Positions 62,511 through 64,000 of a stretch of 64,000 nucleotides of DNA are shown here, piece by piece. This stretch comes from Nitrosomonas sp. (GTDB lineage Bacteria; Pseudomonadota; Gammaproteobacteria; Burkholderiales; Nitrosomonadaceae): assembly GCF_019752415.1 (NCBI RefSeq), contig NZ_JAIEME010000025.1:42551-106550 (forward strand), in the 5' to 3' direction. How positions within the stretch are numbered: position 1 is the stretch's first letter; each line of letters begins with the position of its first letter. Under the pieces are notes generated by a model, which saw only the letters and a program-made list of their open reading frames with translations, searched no databases and was not told the DNA's origin. The position numbers and the translations under genes were made by a program.

Positions 62511-62867
62511 TTACTTAATCTCTGCAGCCATCTTGCGATGGGAATCGGCCATATCCGTATTTGCTTTCGCAGCTTGCTCGTATGCATTAATCAAGTTCCG
62601 GCAGTGTGCCTGCAAATCTAACGCTTGCCTGCCATAGTGAGAAGTATTTGACTCATATCCTTCAAGCATTTTCTTATGTTCTTGTGCTTTTGACAACATT
62701 TCTTTAGCAGCATCTTCATAATGTTTAACTAGTGCATTATGGTCAGTAGGACTTTTTGCGTCCTGAATAGCTTTAGTCATATCCATAGGGTGAGGATTCA
62801 TTTGCGCACATGAAGCTAATAAACTTAATAAACCAAAAGCAATTAAAATTAAGATTCTGTTTTTCAC
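62511..62867 (-). CDS. Small lipoprotein, hypothetical
   Basis: Lipobox LLASCAQ; helical repeat-like EDAAKEMLSKAQEHKKMLEGYESNTSHYGRQALDLQAHCRNLINAYEQAAKANTDMADSHRKMAAEI. Confidence 0.7.
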   Translation of the reverse strand: MKNRILILIAFGLLSLLASCAQMNPHPMDMTKAIQDAKSPTDHNALVKHYEDAAKEMLSKAQEHKKMLEGYESNTSHYGRQALDLQAHCRNLINAYEQAAKANTDMADSHRKMAAEIK

Positions 62868-63120
62868 AACATTTCTCCATAATAAAAATTAATATAGCCC
62901 AATAAAACCATAATGCTACTATAGTTATAGATTTTTGCACAACAAAAAGTAAGACAAAGTTGATGAATCATCTAATTTAGGTGGATTCAAGGATGAAATG
63001 GAATTTTATTATGAGCTTTTAAGATTTTGATGTCGTCCGCCGGACGCGTAAAGATCTCATATCATAAATACCTAATTTATAACCTCGAGCTTTAATTTGT
63101 GAATAACGCATAGAACTGAC

Positions 63121-63582
63121 TTAATCCATATAAACGCCAGGTATTTTATTAGTTTCCGTGATAAGGCGATTTTCTAGCCAGTCCGCCCATTTAACAGCTT
63201 TGACAATCAAATCAGCCCGATACTTTGCATTATATTTTGGAGTACGTGAATGATAATTGGCCGCTTTTGTCCAAATATCGCCTTTATCATTCTTGATATG
63301 TAGCCGCACTCGCCATGCGGCCAGATCATAGGCATAACAACCCGGTTTTGCCACATGATCAGGCGTGATGCCATATTTGGATAAATCCTGAAGATATGAG
63401 GTATTAAATTGCATCGAACCAACATCGTGAGTCCCGTTACTGTTACTCACCCACTGACCCGGTTTACCACCCTCTTTTTCGGCTATCGCCAGTAAGATAT
63501 TGGCTGGTATTTCATATTTGACGGCAGCAGTGATTGAACACACCACCCTTTCTTGCATATCCGGCGGCAAATCCATCATCAA
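63121..63582 (-). CDS. SLT-type lytic transglycosylase of conjugation/T4SS type
   Basis: ILLAIAEKEGGKPGQWVSNSNGTHDVGSMQFNTSYL (SLT-fold E and GSMQ motifs), no obvious signal peptide. Confidence 0.75.
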   Translation of the reverse strand: MMMDLPPDMQERVVCSITAAVKYEIPANILLAIAEKEGGKPGQWVSNSNGTHDVGSMQFNTSYLQDLSKYGITPDHVAKPGCYAYDLAAWRVRLHIKNDKGDIWTKAANYHSRTPKYNAKYRADLIVKAVKWADWLENRLITETNKIPGVYMD

Positions 63583-63607
63583 GAGAATCGATTAAATACC
63601 TTATTCA

Positions 63608-64000
63608 TTATTTACCTTCTCCTTGCGAAATATTGTTCATACCTGACGATTCCTGAGCCTGGCCTTTTTCAATGGCACTGCGCAAAGCATCCGTCCCCGC
63701 ACTTCTTGCTGCTGTCAGCCGACCGGCTGCTAGTGTGCCACCATATGACGCAACGGCTGCCGCCGTACCTGCCGCTGCCATAAAACCACCGGCGCCATAA
63801 CTGCCAATTCCGACAGTCGAACCTATGCTACTACCCGTTATAATACCAGCCAGCAACAGCGGCAACCTGGAAATCAACACAAAAAATGCAATCGTAAAAA
63901 TCAGCATAACCGCCAGTTCTTCATAATTCAGAACGTTTTTACCCATTTTGGCGTAAAAACTAGATAACAGATCACTGCCAATACCGACGATCAGGAGCAT
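63608..64000 (-). CDS. TrbL/VirB6-like conjugative membrane protein C-terminus (possibly partial, at window edge)
   Basis: Hydrophobic segments LAVMLIFTIAFFVLISRLPLLLAGIITGSSIG and Gly/Ala-rich AGGFMAAAGTAAAVASYGG tail; adjacent to SLT gene. Confidence 0.5.
   Translation of the reverse strand: MLLIVGIGSDLLSSFYAKMGKNVLNYEELAVMLIFTIAFFVLISRLPLLLAGIITGSSIGSTVGIGSYGAGGFMAAAGTAAAVASYGGTLAAGRLTAARSAGTDALRSAIEKGQAQESSGMNNISQGEGK

Overview
The window looks like a chromosomal segment of a Nitrosomonas-like betaproteobacterium (inferred from gene content and order; no search was run). Core blocks: tolQ/tolR/ybgC, cysM, comEA-like, Do-type protease, Nif3-like, mltA, dsbC, ubiH-like, rpiA, phoU, a type IV minor pilin/PilY1 cluster, thiO, ispH, DAHP synthase, a RegB/RegA-like two-component pair, ribD, nrdR, glyA, clpA/clpS, csp, icd and a PAS/degenerate-EAL protein. 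Three accessory zones interrupt it. (1) ~10.6-24.3 kb: a CAU-anticodon tRNA followed by a tyrosine integrase, CHC2/Toprim primase-like genes (the second truncated), an ankyrin-like/TM/pseudo-trypsin protein and a type I R-M locus with a Fic gene. The R-M genes carry palindromic repeats read in frame and apparent 1-nt frameshifts in hsdM and hsdR. (2) ~52.3-55.4 kb: a frameshifted EamA transporter next to a 722-aa protein with a PD-(D/E)XK-like (QAK) nuclease signature and a C-terminal SEC-C motif. (3) ~55.8-64 kb: a Cus/Czc-type metal efflux operon with small metal-associated ORFs, next to conjugation-type genes (SLT, TrbL-like) running off the right edge. A perfect 11-copy heptanucleotide repeat lies between csp and icd. 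Best candidates for undescribed biology are the ankyrin/TM/pseudoprotease, the QAK-SEC-C protein and the repeat-invaded HsdS/HsdR. All homology calls are by eye from motifs.
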